Shown here: in pieces, positions 26,476 through 35,211 of the stretch | How positions within the stretch are numbered: position 1 is the first letter of the stretch | Layout: the number at the start of each line of letters is the position of its first letter | DNA from: Burkholderia cenocepacia | Lineage (GTDB): Bacteria > Pseudomonadota > Gammaproteobacteria > Burkholderiales > Burkholderiaceae | Length of the DNA stretch: 64,000 nt | Direction of reading: 5' to 3' | Assembly: GCF_014211915.1 (NCBI RefSeq) | Contig: NZ_CP060040.1 | Coordinates: 1,426,001-1,490,000 of the forward strand | Notes under the pieces: generated by a model | Told to the model about the DNA's origin: nothing | The model's database searches: none | Seen by the model: only the letters and a program-made list of their open reading frames with translations | Made by a program: the position numbers and the translations under genes

Positions 26476-26859
26476 TCAGGCCAGCGCACTGCCGCGCGCC
26501 ACCTGCTGCCGAACCTGCGCGTGCGTGCCGAGCGCCGCGGCGATCGCATCGACCGCATCGGCCGCGCGCGCCGCGCCGCACATGAACGCATCGACGGCCG
26601 CGAAGCGATGCTCGGGCCACGTATGGATCGTGATGTGCGACTCCGCCAGCAGCACGACCCCCGTCACGCCATGCTCGCCGCCGAAATGATGGAAGTGCGC
26701 GCCGATCACGCGCGCACCGGCCCGTTGCGCCGCATCGGTGAGGATCGCTTCGAGCCGCGCGGCGTCGCGCAGCAGCGCCGCATCGATGCCCGCCAGGTCG
26801 GCCAGCACGTGCGAGCCGAGCGTCGCGCACGGCGGCGCGATCCCGTCGCGCGCGGTCAT
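26476..26859 (-). CDS. speD: S-adenosylmethionine decarboxylase proenzyme
   Basis: A 127-residue SpeH/SpeD-type proenzyme that makes decarboxylated SAM, the aminopropyl donor for spermidine. The self-cleavage site is in LLAESHITIHTWPEH, where Ser becomes the pyruvoyl group. LGSHVLADLAG and GAHFHHFGGEHGVTG are the other conserved blocks. The start overlaps the stop of the 49-residue gene by 4 bases. It ends a five-gene operon divergent from a SpeE-like gene, its natural metabolic partner. Confidence 0.93.
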   Translation of the reverse strand: MTARDGIAPPCATLGSHVLADLAGIDAALLRDAARLEAILTDAAQRAGARVIGAHFHHFGGEHGVTGVVLLAESHITIHTWPEHRFAAVDAFMCGAARAADAVDAIAAALGTHAQVRQQVARGSALA

Positions 26860-27005
26860 TTGTGCGACCCGTACGACGAGTAGCCGCTGCGCGCCGACGA
26901 ACTGCCCCACCCGCCGCCGCCCGAACCGCTGCCGCCGATCGATGCGCAGCTGAACAGCGTGACGACGATCAGGCCGTAGACGCCGTAGAGGATGTACCGG
27001 ATCAC
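26856..27005 (-). CDS. 49-residue Gly/Ser-rich membrane peptide
   Basis: A GTG-started 49-residue peptide. Residues 3-19 form one hydrophobic helix (YILYGVYGLIVVTLFSC), followed by a flexible Gly/Ser tail ending in His-Lys. The cysteine after the helix resembles a lipobox. Its start overlaps the stop of the DUF4178 gene and its stop overlaps speD as ATGA, so it is translationally coupled on both sides. I know no named family. Tight coupling argues that it is real. Confidence 0.7.
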   Translation of the reverse strand: MIRYILYGVYGLIVVTLFSCASIGGSGSGGGGWGSSSARSGYSSYGSHK

Positions 27006-28519
27006 GCGTTGCCCCCGTCCGACGCAAACCGCTTCCACAGCCATTCCGGCAGCCACAGCACCAGCAGACCGACCAGCACGTAGACGGAGCGGCCGGTGAA
27101 CGAGAACAGCGAACCGAGGTTGAAGATCACGAGCAACGCGCTGAACATGAACGGCAGCGGCGCGAAACTGTGCGGCCCCTTGCTGCCGAACAGACCCATC
27201 GATTCGGTCGCGCCCGTGGCGGCCGTCGTGGCCGCGGCCAGCGCCGGCGTGCCGAAGCGTTCGGCGAGCGCGCCGCCCGACAGCGGTCGCGCACGCGACC
27301 AGACGATCTCCGCGTCACTGCGCTCGCGCGTCAGCTTGTCCTTCTGCCAGCCGTAGTCGATGATCGACGTGCGATCGCCCGCCTGCACGCGCCAGTTGAA
27401 TGCCCCGACCACGTAGACGACCTCCGATTCGTATTCCTCGCGCAGCCGGTAGGTCTTGCCGCCGTCGGTCACGTTGCCGGATTCGCTGCCGATCGTCGGC
27501 CAGTGGTCGAGCACCTGCACGCGTTCCCAGCGCCCTTCGCTCTGCACGAGCCACAGGAAGCCGCGCTTCGGGTTCAGCAGCAGGTATTCGTCCCATGTCT
27601 CGTCGTCGCCCGGCACGCGGCAGCGCATCATGCCGATCACCGTGTACTTCACGCCGTCGAACGTGCCGATCGCGCCGAGTTCGAGCGCGCCCTTCACCGC
27701 TTCGAGCTTGCGCTGGGCCGCGAACACGGTCTGCTGCTCGGCCGTGCACTGCACGCCCGCGTGGCAACTGCCGCACACGACGTAGTCGGCCACGTTGGGC
27801 GCATACGACAGCGGCGCGCCGCAGCTCGGGCACGCGAACGGCACCAGCTCCGCGCCGCGCTTGTCGCGCGTGTCGTTTTCGATATCGCGCAGCCCCGTGA
27901 ACGCGAGCGCGTCGAATTCCAGCGCCTCGCCCGCATAGACTGCCGGGCTGCCGCCGTTCGAGCCGGCGTCGGAATAGTCGTAGGTCGCGAATGCATTGCC
28001 CGTGCGCAGGTCGGCAACGCGCGCCTCCCAGCCGGCATCGACGCGAAACGGCAGCTCGCCGTCGCCGCCCGTGCAGCGCGCGGTACGCACGTCCGACACC
28101 AGATACGCGCGGCCGCGGTGGTCGATCCGCATGCCCGGTTCGAGCGTATCGAATGCCGGCCACGCGGTACCCGACGCATCGTCGGGTTCGCGCACCGTGA
28201 TCGCGTACTGGCCCGACGCATCCGACAGCCAGCCGAACGCGCCGTCGTCGAACACGACGTACCACTCGCTCCACGCGCCGGCGTCGTAGGTCATCTGGAT
28301 GCGGCCGAGCACCGTGAACGCGCGCTTGCCGTAGCGCCCGGTCGTGCCGATCTGGATCGGCGACGCATCGTCGAGTACTGTCGCCAGTTCGCCGATGCGC
28401 TCGACCTCGGCGCCGCGCTTGAGCAACGTACTACGGCAAAACGCGCAGACGGCCATCACCGCCGCGGCCGAGCGAAACTCGACCGGCGCGCCGCACTGAG
28501 GGCACGAGGTACGGAACAT
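27002..28519 (-). CDS. Double zinc-ribbon DUF4178 membrane protein
   Basis: A 505-residue protein with two copies of a zinc ribbon plus DUF4178. The first ribbon is CPQC...CAFC at residues 8-31, the second CPSC...CGSC at about 228-254. Each is followed by a beta-rich DUF4178 module. Two hydrophobic segments near the C-terminus (about 450-495) should anchor it in the membrane. The family has no known activity but travels with SPFH, DUF350 and polyamine genes. It begins 9 bases after the SPFH gene. Confidence 0.85.
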   Translation of the reverse strand: MFRTSCPQCGAPVEFRSAAAVMAVCAFCRSTLLKRGAEVERIGELATVLDDASPIQIGTTGRYGKRAFTVLGRIQMTYDAGAWSEWYVVFDDGAFGWLSDASGQYAITVREPDDASGTAWPAFDTLEPGMRIDHRGRAYLVSDVRTARCTGGDGELPFRVDAGWEARVADLRTGNAFATYDYSDAGSNGGSPAVYAGEALEFDALAFTGLRDIENDTRDKRGAELVPFACPSCGAPLSYAPNVADYVVCGSCHAGVQCTAEQQTVFAAQRKLEAVKGALELGAIGTFDGVKYTVIGMMRCRVPGDDETWDEYLLLNPKRGFLWLVQSEGRWERVQVLDHWPTIGSESGNVTDGGKTYRLREEYESEVVYVVGAFNWRVQAGDRTSIIDYGWQKDKLTRERSDAEIVWSRARPLSGGALAERFGTPALAAATTAATGATESMGLFGSKGPHSFAPLPFMFSALLVIFNLGSLFSFTGRSVYVLVGLLVLWLPEWLWKRFASDGGNA

Positions 28520-28528
28520 GCGTGCCGC

Positions 28529-29569
28529 TTACCGGGTGAGCTTCGCGAGGATCTCGGCCTTCGCGCGCGAATATTCGTCTTCGGTCACGAGGCCCTTGTC
28601 GAACAGTGCCTTCAGCTGCTCGAGCCGCTGCACGTAATCGGTGCTCTCGGCCGCTGCGGCGGCCACCGGCGCGGCAACGGGCGCGGGCGGCGCAGCCTGC
28701 GCCGGTTGCGCGGCGCCCGCGATCTGGCCGGCCATCGCCTGCCCGATCGCTGCACCCGCGGCGAGCCCCGCGCCGACCCCGGCGATGCCGCCCGGGTTCT
28801 GCGCGGCGAGTGGAATCGCCTGCGCGGTCTGGTATTGCGTGGCCCGCGCGAGATCGCCGGCCATCCCGGCACCGATCCGCAGGTCGAGCGCCTTTTGCAG
28901 CTCGGCCGGCAGCGACACGCTCTCGACCGCGAACGCGTCGAGCGCCAGCCCGTAACGCGTGAACACCGGCACCAATGCCTCGGCGACGCGCTGCGACAGC
29001 AGCGACTGGTTCGCGGCCATGTCGACGAACGGCACGTCGGCCGAGCCGAACGTCGTGCTCATCGCGGTGACGACCAGATTGCGCAGTTGCTGCTCGAGAT
29101 CGTCGACCGTGTATGCCGCGCGCGTGCCGCTCACCTCGCGGTGGAACGCAGCCGCATCGACGATCCGATACGAATAGATACCGAACGCACGCAGTTGCAC
29201 GAAGCCGAATTCGCGGTCGCGGATCGTCACCGGCTGCGCGGTGCCCCAGCGCCGGCCCAGCTGCAGCCGCGTGCTGAAGAAGTAGACGTCGGACTTGAAA
29301 GGCGACTGAAAGAATTTGTCCCAGTTCTTCAGGTTCGTGAGTACCGGCAGCGTGCGCGTTTCCAGCGTATAGAGCCCCGGCTGGAACACGTCGGCGACCT
29401 TGCCCTCGTTGACGAAGATCGCGACCTGGGTTTCGCGCACGGTCAGCTTGCCGCCGTACTGGATTTCCTGGTCTTCCATCGGATAGCGCCAGGCCAGCAC
29501 GCCGTCGGTGTCTTCCGTCCATTGCAGGACGTCGATGAACTGCTTGCGGATGAATGAACCCAGACTCAT
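28529..29569 (-). CDS. SPFH-domain protein with C-terminal SHOCT motif
   Basis: A 346-residue protein of the YdjI-like SPFH family (the 'virion core protein' group). Residues 20-240 are the SPFH/Band-7-like domain, with FVNEGKVADVFQPGLYTLET. An Ala/Gly/Pro-rich linker follows. The last 35 residues are a SHOCT motif (LEQLKALFDKGLVTEDEYSR), often used for oligomerisation. It probably forms membrane-associated assemblies. It is the second gene of the operon, 27 bases after DUF350. Confidence 0.88.
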   Translation of the reverse strand: MSLGSFIRKQFIDVLQWTEDTDGVLAWRYPMEDQEIQYGGKLTVRETQVAIFVNEGKVADVFQPGLYTLETRTLPVLTNLKNWDKFFQSPFKSDVYFFSTRLQLGRRWGTAQPVTIRDREFGFVQLRAFGIYSYRIVDAAAFHREVSGTRAAYTVDDLEQQLRNLVVTAMSTTFGSADVPFVDMAANQSLLSQRVAEALVPVFTRYGLALDAFAVESVSLPAELQKALDLRIGAGMAGDLARATQYQTAQAIPLAAQNPGGIAGVGAGLAAGAAIGQAMAGQIAGAAQPAQAAPPAPVAAPVAAAAAESTDYVQRLEQLKALFDKGLVTEDEYSRAKAEILAKLTR

Positions 29570-29596
29570 GTCGGTCTCCTCGAAACGCGTGGCGCG

Positions 29597-29983
29597 TCAG
29601 GTCAGGCAGGCGGCATTGATGATGCCGACGACGAGCGACGCGGTGCCCATCAGGCCGCCCATCGCGACGTTGCGATCCTCGATCGCATGATTCATGCCGG
29701 GCATCACGCGCGTCAGCACCGCATAGGTGATCAGTTGCACGATCATCGCGCCGACGGCCCAGATCACGACTTCGCCGAGCGTCGAGTTGTGCGCGATGCT
29801 GGATGCGAGCGTCAGGCAGAAACCGATCAATGCGCCGCCGAACGACAGCGTCGCGGCCGCGTTGCCGTCGCGGATCAGCGCCAGTTCGTCGAACGGGGTG
29901 ACCTTCAGGTACACTGCCGCGAACACGAGAAGCAGCACGAACGCCGACAGTAAATGAACCGCATAAAGATAGGCACTATTCAT
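29597..29983 (-). CDS. DUF350 membrane protein (YjfL-like)
   Basis: A 128-residue protein with four predicted membrane helices and the DUF350 core SFGGALIGFCLTLASSI. E. coli YjfL belongs to the same family and also sits in an operon with a polyamine-linked enzyme. A GAGGAAAAGA ribosome-binding site fixes the start at 29983. It is first gene of the leftward operon and diverges from the SpeE-like gene over 121 bases. Confidence 0.88.
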   Translation of the reverse strand: MNSAYLYAVHLLSAFVLLLVFAAVYLKVTPFDELALIRDGNAAATLSFGGALIGFCLTLASSIAHNSTLGEVVIWAVGAMIVQLITYAVLTRVMPGMNHAIEDRNVAMGGLMGTASLVVGIINAACLT

Positions 29984-30104
29984 TCTTTTCCTCGGATTTT
30001 GTGCTCGGTTCGCCGCCCCGTCGCCGGCCGGCCCGCACGGGGCCGCCAGACGAAAATCCGCGCCAGTATATCCACATTGCCGAACACTGCACAACGGATG
30101 CGCG

Positions 30105-31619
30105 ATGCTGCATAAGCGTGCGCTCGTCCTGTCGATTCTCGTGCTCGCATCGTGCGGGCTCGGCTACGAACTGATCAGCAGCGCGCTGTCGAGCTATCTG
30201 CTCGGCGACTCGATCCTGCAGTTCTCGTCGGTGATCGGCTGCTACCTGTTCGCGATGGGGATCGGTTCGTGGCTCGCGAAGTTCGTCGAGGACGACGACG
30301 TGCTCGACCGCTTCGTCGACATCGAGCTGCTCGTCGGCCTGCTCGGCGGCGTGTCGGCAGCGCTCCTGTTCGTGGTGTTTGCATGGCTTGCCGCGCCGTT
30401 TCGCGCGGCGCTCTACGCACTGGTGCTCGCGCTCGGCCTGCTGATCGGGATGGAAATCCCGCTCGTGATGCGCGCGTTCCAGCAGCGGCGCCAGGCGTTC
30501 CGCCATACCGTCAGCGAGGTGCTGACCTTCGACTATCTCGGCTCGCTCGCCGTGTCGCTGATCTTCCCGCTGGTGCTCGCGCCGCGCCTCGGCCTGCTGC
30601 GTACGAGCTTCCTGTTCGGTCTCCTGAATGCATTCGTCGCATTGTGGACGACCCACCTGTTCCGCGACGAGATCCGCAACGTGCGCGGCAAGCTGATGCG
30701 TGCGTCGCTCGTGATCGGGCTGCTGGTCGCCGGGTTCGCGCTGTCGGATCGCATCACGCACTGGGCCGAACACGGCGTGTACGGCGACGAGACGATCTAC
30801 TCGGAAACGACGCCGTACCAGCGCATCGTGCTCACGCAGTGGCACGACGACATGCGGCTGTACCTGAACGGCAACCTGCAATTCTCGTCGCGCGACGAGC
30901 ACCGCTATCACGAGGCGCTGATCCATCCGGCGATCGAGGCACTGCCGTGGGCGAAGCGCGTTCTCGTGCTGGGCGGCGGCGACGGCCTCGCGGTGCGCGA
31001 ACTGCTCAAGCACCGCAACCTCGAGCAGATCACGCTCGTCGATCTCGATCCGGCGATGACGAAGCTGTTCTCGACGTCGGCACCGCTCGTCAAGCTGAAC
31101 CAGGGCGCGCTGAAGGACCCGCGCGTGCACGTGATCAACGACGACGCGGTGCGCTGGCTCGAATCGAATGCCGACGTGTACGACGCGATCGTCGTCGATT
31201 TCCCCGATCCGACCAACTTCGGGCTCGGCCGCCTGTATTCGGTGCCGGTGTTCCGGCTGCTGGCGCGCCACCTGTCGGAGAACGGTTACACGGTGATCCA
31301 GTCGACGTCGCCGTATTTCGCGCCGCACGCGTACTGGACCATCATCGCGACGCTGCACGAAGCCGGGCTCAACACGTGGCCATACCACTGCTACGTGCCG
31401 TCGTTCGGCGACTGGGGCTTCGTGATCGCCGGCAAGCGCCGCGACTTCACGGTGCCGACGCATTACTCGGTGCCGACGCGCTGGCTCGATGCGCAAACGG
31501 CCGCCGAGATGTTCCACTTCCCGGCCGACATGCCGGCGCTGTCGATGTCGCCGAACGAACTCAACGACCAGCCGCTCGTGCGCCGCTTCGACGACGACTG
31601 GAAGCACGTGCTGCGCTGA
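30105..31619 (+). CDS. Membrane-embedded polyamine aminopropyltransferase
   Basis: A 504-residue SpeE-type enzyme with about six or seven N-terminal membrane helices (residues 5-215) and a C-terminal spermidine-synthase domain. The methyltransferase-like donor site is VLVLGGGDGLAVRELLKH, followed by ITLVDLDPAMT and VVDFPDPTNFGLGRLYS. It should transfer an aminopropyl group from decarboxylated SAM, made by SpeD, to an amine near the membrane. It is divergent from the operon ending in speD. The acceptor amine is unknown. Confidence 0.9.
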   Translation: MLHKRALVLSILVLASCGLGYELISSALSSYLLGDSILQFSSVIGCYLFAMGIGSWLAKFVEDDDVLDRFVDIELLVGLLGGVSAALLFVVFAWLAAPFRAALYALVLALGLLIGMEIPLVMRAFQQRRQAFRHTVSEVLTFDYLGSLAVSLIFPLVLAPRLGLLRTSFLFGLLNAFVALWTTHLFRDEIRNVRGKLMRASLVIGLLVAGFALSDRITHWAEHGVYGDETIYSETTPYQRIVLTQWHDDMRLYLNGNLQFSSRDEHRYHEALIHPAIEALPWAKRVLVLGGGDGLAVRELLKHRNLEQITLVDLDPAMTKLFSTSAPLVKLNQGALKDPRVHVINDDAVRWLESNADVYDAIVVDFPDPTNFGLGRLYSVPVFRLLARHLSENGYTVIQSTSPYFAPHAYWTIIATLHEAGLNTWPYHCYVPSFGDWGFVIAGKRRDFTVPTHYSVPTRWLDAQTAAEMFHFPADMPALSMSPNELNDQPLVRRFDDDWKHVLR

Positions 31620-33238
31620 TGGATCGCCGCACGTTCCTCGTCGCGTCGGCGGCCGCGTCGCTCGCCGCCTGCGGTCGCACCGGCTGGATCGAGACGACGC
31701 CGCAGGTCGGCTACCCCGGCATGCGCGAAGGCCATGCGCTGCGCGACCATGCCGCGCTGCCCGCGCCGTCCGGCACGATCGAGACGGATGTCGCGATCCT
31801 CGGCGCCGGCGCGGCCGGGCTGTCGTGCGCATGGCAGCTCGCGCGCGCGGGCCATACGCGCTTCACGGTGCTCGCCGGCCCCGAATTCGGCGGCAACGCG
31901 GCCGGCGGGCGCTTCGGCGACCTCGGCTATCCGAAGGGCGCGCACTATCTGCCGCTGCCGTCGCTCGAATCCGCCCATCTGCGCGACATGCTCGCCGATC
32001 TTGGCATAATCGAATCCGCGCCGTTCTCCGTGCGCCCCGTGTACGACGAACGCGCACTCGTCCACGCACCGGACGAGCGCCTGTTCATCGGCGGGCAGTG
32101 GCAGGATGGCATCGTGCCGGCCACCGGCCTCGACGCCGACGCGCTCGCGCAGCAGGCGCGCTTCTTCGCGTACACGGACGAGCTGCGCACCGCGCGCGGC
32201 GCCGACGGCCGCAAGGTGTTCTGCATCCCGATCGCGGAATCGTCGCGCGACCCACGCTGGCGCGCACTCGACCGGCGCTCGTTCCGCCGGTGGCTGCTCG
32301 ACGAAGGCTATACCGCGAAGGCGCTGCACTGGTATCTGAACTACTGCTGCCGCGACGATTACGGCGCCGGTTACGAGCATGTCTCCGCCTGGGCCGGCCT
32401 GCACTACTTCTCGTCGCGCGGCGGTCATGCGGGCGATGCGAGTGACGGCGCGGTGCTGACCTGGCCCGACGGGCTGCACACGATGGTGACGAAGCTGAGC
32501 GATTCGATCACCGCGCGCACCGGCTCGAACGCGTGGTCACGCGATGGCTTCGCGGTGCGCGCGACCGAACGCGCAGGCGGCGTCGACGTGCTGTGCGCAC
32601 GCGTCGGCCATGACGGCACGCTGTCGACGTTCACGCTGAAGGCGCGCCGGGTCGTGTGCGCGATGCCGCTGTTTGTCGCGGCGCGCGTGTTTCCGCAGCT
32701 TGCCGCGTACGGTTTCGAACCCGCACGCGACTTGCCGCCGCGCGCGCCGTGGCTCGTATCCAACTTCCTGCTCGATGGCATGCCGGCCGAGGAAGCGGGC
32801 GTACCGCTCGCGTGGGACAACGTCGTCTACGACGGCGCGGGGCTTGGCTACGTCGTGTCGACGCATCAGTTGATCCGGATGTCGCCGCCGACGCGCTCGG
32901 TGTTCTCCGCGTATCAGGCATTGAGCACGCAAACGCCGGACGATACGCGCCGCTGGCTCGCGCAGGCGAAGCCCGACGCATTGCGCGAGCAGGCGGCGCT
33001 CGACCTGCAGGCCGTGTACGGACGCGAGCTGTGGAAGCATGCGACCGCGCTCGAGATCACCGTGCGCGGCCATGCGATGGCCACGCCCGACGTCGGCTTC
33101 CTGAGCCGGCCGGGGCTGCTCGCACTGCGCGATGCCGATGGCCCCGTCGTATTCGCGCATGCCGACCTGTCCGGGTTGTCGCTGTTCGAGGAAGCGTCGT
33201 ACTGGGGCATGCGTGCGGCGCACCGCGTGCTCGCCTGA
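31619..33238 (+). CDS. Tat-type lipoprotein, FAD-dependent amine-oxidase-like
   Basis: A 539-residue flavoprotein. The N-terminus MDRRTFLVASAAASLAAC combines a twin-arginine motif with a lipobox, so it is probably exported folded and lipid-anchored. The FAD Rossmann motif VAILGAGAAGLSC lies near residues 58-70, followed by an amine-oxidase-like domain. Its start overlaps the speE-like stop by one base, so the two are coupled. A polyamine oxidase role is inferred from position only. The larger open frame from 30152 is out of phase with speE and is not the true start. Confidence 0.85.
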   Translation: MDRRTFLVASAAASLAACGRTGWIETTPQVGYPGMREGHALRDHAALPAPSGTIETDVAILGAGAAGLSCAWQLARAGHTRFTVLAGPEFGGNAAGGRFGDLGYPKGAHYLPLPSLESAHLRDMLADLGIIESAPFSVRPVYDERALVHAPDERLFIGGQWQDGIVPATGLDADALAQQARFFAYTDELRTARGADGRKVFCIPIAESSRDPRWRALDRRSFRRWLLDEGYTAKALHWYLNYCCRDDYGAGYEHVSAWAGLHYFSSRGGHAGDASDGAVLTWPDGLHTMVTKLSDSITARTGSNAWSRDGFAVRATERAGGVDVLCARVGHDGTLSTFTLKARRVVCAMPLFVAARVFPQLAAYGFEPARDLPPRAPWLVSNFLLDGMPAEEAGVPLAWDNVVYDGAGLGYVVSTHQLIRMSPPTRSVFSAYQALSTQTPDDTRRWLAQAKPDALREQAALDLQAVYGRELWKHATALEITVRGHAMATPDVGFLSRPGLLALRDADGPVVFAHADLSGLSLFEEASYWGMRAAHRVLA

Positions 33239-33362
33239 CAGCCGTCGCGCGTCATTGCGGCGTCGCCGCCACCCGCTATAATCGCGCGACATTCCGACTG
33301 CATTGAGCAGGCCGACGGTGGCGCGCCGTGCGACGTGCCGTACGCCCTTCTCGACAACAACA

Positions 33363-34124
33363 ATGACGAACCGAATCCTCCGACGCCTTCCGCTCGTGCG
33401 CGCCGCCGCGCGCGTGCTCGCGTGCGCCCCGCTGCTCGGTGCGCCGCCGGCGCTGCACGCGGCCGACATCGCCACCACGACCGCTGCCGAGCCCGCGTCC
33501 GGACGCTACATCGTCGTCGACACCGGCCATACGCCGGCGCATCCGGGCTCCACCGGTGCGAGCGGCCGCGTCGAATACCTGTACAACCTCGATCTGTCCG
33601 GCGCGGTCGCCGACAAACTCGCCGCGCACGGCGACCGCGTGCTGCGCACGTCGGCGGACGGCCGCGAGATCAAGCTCGATCAGCGCTCGACGCAGGCGCC
33701 CGACGCGAACCTGTTCGTGTCGATCCATCACGACTCGATGCAGCAGCAGTTCATCGACGCGGGCCGGCAGCGCGAATTCCGCGGCTTCTCGGTATTCGTG
33801 TCGGAGCGCAATCCGCACTATGCGGAGAGCCTGCGTTGCGCGAAGGCGATCGCCGAGCGGCTGGTCGCGGCCGGCGAACGGCCGTCGCTGTATCACGCGC
33901 AGCCGATCCGCGGCGAGAATCGCCCGCTGATCGACCCGCAACTCGGCATCCACCGCTTCGACGATCTCGTCGTGCTGCGCACCGCGCCGATTCCGGCCGT
34001 GCTGGTCGAAGCCGGCGTAATCGTCAATCCGGACGAAGAAGCGCGGTTCGCACGGCGCGAGACGATCCAGCGCGTGTCCGCCGCAATCGCAAGCGGCATC
34101 GACGCGTGTACGACGCCCAAATAA
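33363..34124 (+). CDS. N-acetylmuramoyl-L-alanine amidase (Amidase_3)
   Basis: A 253-residue exported zinc amidase that cuts peptide stems from peptidoglycan. An N-terminal signal peptide ends LHA before ADI (about residue 33). The zinc ligands are visible as His in DTGH, Glu in RVEYLYNL, His in SIHHD, and catalytic Glu in VEAGVIVN. Length suits a single catalytic domain without a binding module. The ATG at 33363 precedes the signal peptide. Confidence 0.9.
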   Translation: MTNRILRRLPLVRAAARVLACAPLLGAPPALHAADIATTTAAEPASGRYIVVDTGHTPAHPGSTGASGRVEYLYNLDLSGAVADKLAAHGDRVLRTSADGREIKLDQRSTQAPDANLFVSIHHDSMQQQFIDAGRQREFRGFSVFVSERNPHYAESLRCAKAIAERLVAAGERPSLYHAQPIRGENRPLIDPQLGIHRFDDLVVLRTAPIPAVLVEAGVIVNPDEEARFARRETIQRVSAAIASGIDACTTPK

Positions 34125-34177
34125 CGACGGCATTTCCCTTCGGATTCAACGGTTTTCACCCAGCCAGGAGCCTCACC

Positions 34178-34567
34178 ATGAAGAAAAAGAATCTGCTCGC
34201 ATCCTGCGCGTTGCTCGCGCTCGCCGTTCCGTTCGCCGCGCACGCGGCCGGTTGCGGAAAGCCGCGCAGCGCGTTCGACCAGGTGTATTGCACGAGCACG
34301 CAGTTCTCGCAATCCGATCGCGATCTCAACGACGAATACGGCCGGCTGCGCAAGCAACTGAGCGGCGACCAGCAGGCGACGCTGAAGGCCGGCCAGCTCG
34401 CGTGGCTGAAACAGCGCGACGCGCAGTGCAGCGAAACGCGCGGCAGCAGCTACCTCGTCGATATCCAGTGCGCGAACGACATGACGCAGTCGCGGCTGTC
34501 GTTCCTGCGCGAACGCGAGCGCGAATGCTCGAGCACTGGCTGCGTGACGTCGAAGCTCGGCGAGTAA
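34178..34567 (+). CDS. LprI-family (DUF1311) exported protein
   Basis: A 129-residue periplasmic protein. The signal peptide ends AHA before AGC. The mature part has the DUF1311 pattern, with cysteines in AGCGKP, VYCTST, QCSETRG, IQCAND and ECSSTGC that would form disulfides. Mycobacterial LprI inhibits lysozyme, but that role is not assured here. An AGGAG site precedes the ATG. It follows an amidase by 53 bases, which hints at cell-wall work. Confidence 0.85.
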   Translation: MKKKNLLASCALLALAVPFAAHAAGCGKPRSAFDQVYCTSTQFSQSDRDLNDEYGRLRKQLSGDQQATLKAGQLAWLKQRDAQCSETRGSSYLVDIQCANDMTQSRLSFLRERERECSSTGCVTSKLGE

Positions 34568-34577
34568 GGTCGCCACG

Positions 34578-34613
34578 CGTGCCGTGCCGCGAAGCATGTC
34601 GCGGCACGGCACG
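34578..34613. terminator. Long hairpin after the LprI-like gene
   Basis: A perfect 15-bp inverted repeat (CGTGCCGTGCCGCGA at 34578-34592, TCGCGGCACGGCACG at 34599-34613) with a 6-nt loop. There is only a short T-rich tail, so it may act with Rho or as an mRNA-stabilising end. Confidence 0.55.
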
Positions 34614-34632
34614 CTGTTCGAAAGGAACGACG

Positions 34633-35211
34633 ATGCGGCATGAATTCTCCGAAGTCCTCAACGATCTGATCGACTACTTTCTCGTCGGCGATCTTCTGCT
34701 GCTGAAACGGTACAAGGACGAACACGGGCTGCCGGACGACGTCGCATCGGCATTCACGACCGGCGACAGCGGCGACCACGCGGCACTGGAAGGCATCGTC
34801 ATTCCGCTGGCCGGCATCGAGAATCATCCGTATACGGTCATCTTCACGCTGGACGACGACACGCCCGAATTGCTGAAAGCAGGCAGTCGCGTGCAACATC
34901 GGCGCGGCGGATACGTATTGCGCGTCGAGCATCGTGCGGTGATGCTCTACACGTGGCGCATTCTCGAACGTTTCACCGACGACACGGTGAATGCGCTGCT
35001 TGCGCGCTATCGCGAACCGGGCCGGCCCGTCATTGAAGTCGACAACGGCTGGTACGACGTCGAGATCCTCGGCGGAGAAATCGCACGCGACGGCTGGTTC
35101 GAACCCGCGTTCGAGTTCGTGTTGAAGAAAACCGATGCACCGGGCGACGCATCGCACGTGGACATCCACTACCGTTTCGCCATCGACGGCAGTCTCGATC
35201 CGGCGGCATGA
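34633..35211 (+). CDS. Hypothetical protein, 192 residues
   Basis: I do not recognise this family. The protein is acidic, soluble-looking and has no signal peptide or membrane segment. It begins with a helix-rich part (EFSEVLNDLIDYFLVGDLL) and continues with alternating strands, including two central RVQHRRGGYVLRVEHRAVML and DNGWYDVEILGGE segments. An AAAGGA site precedes the ATG. Its stop overlaps the next gene by 4 bases, so it is coupled to the GNAT gene. Confidence 0.75.
   Translation: MRHEFSEVLNDLIDYFLVGDLLLLKRYKDEHGLPDDVASAFTTGDSGDHAALEGIVIPLAGIENHPYTVIFTLDDDTPELLKAGSRVQHRRGGYVLRVEHRAVMLYTWRILERFTDDTVNALLARYREPGRPVIEVDNGWYDVEILGGEIARDGWFEPAFEFVLKKTDAPGDASHVDIHYRFAIDGSLDPAA

Noticed and set aside
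30152..33238. 1028-residue forward frame over speE and the FAD gene
   Set aside because: Only the last 539 codons (from 31619) are real; the first part is out of phase with speE.
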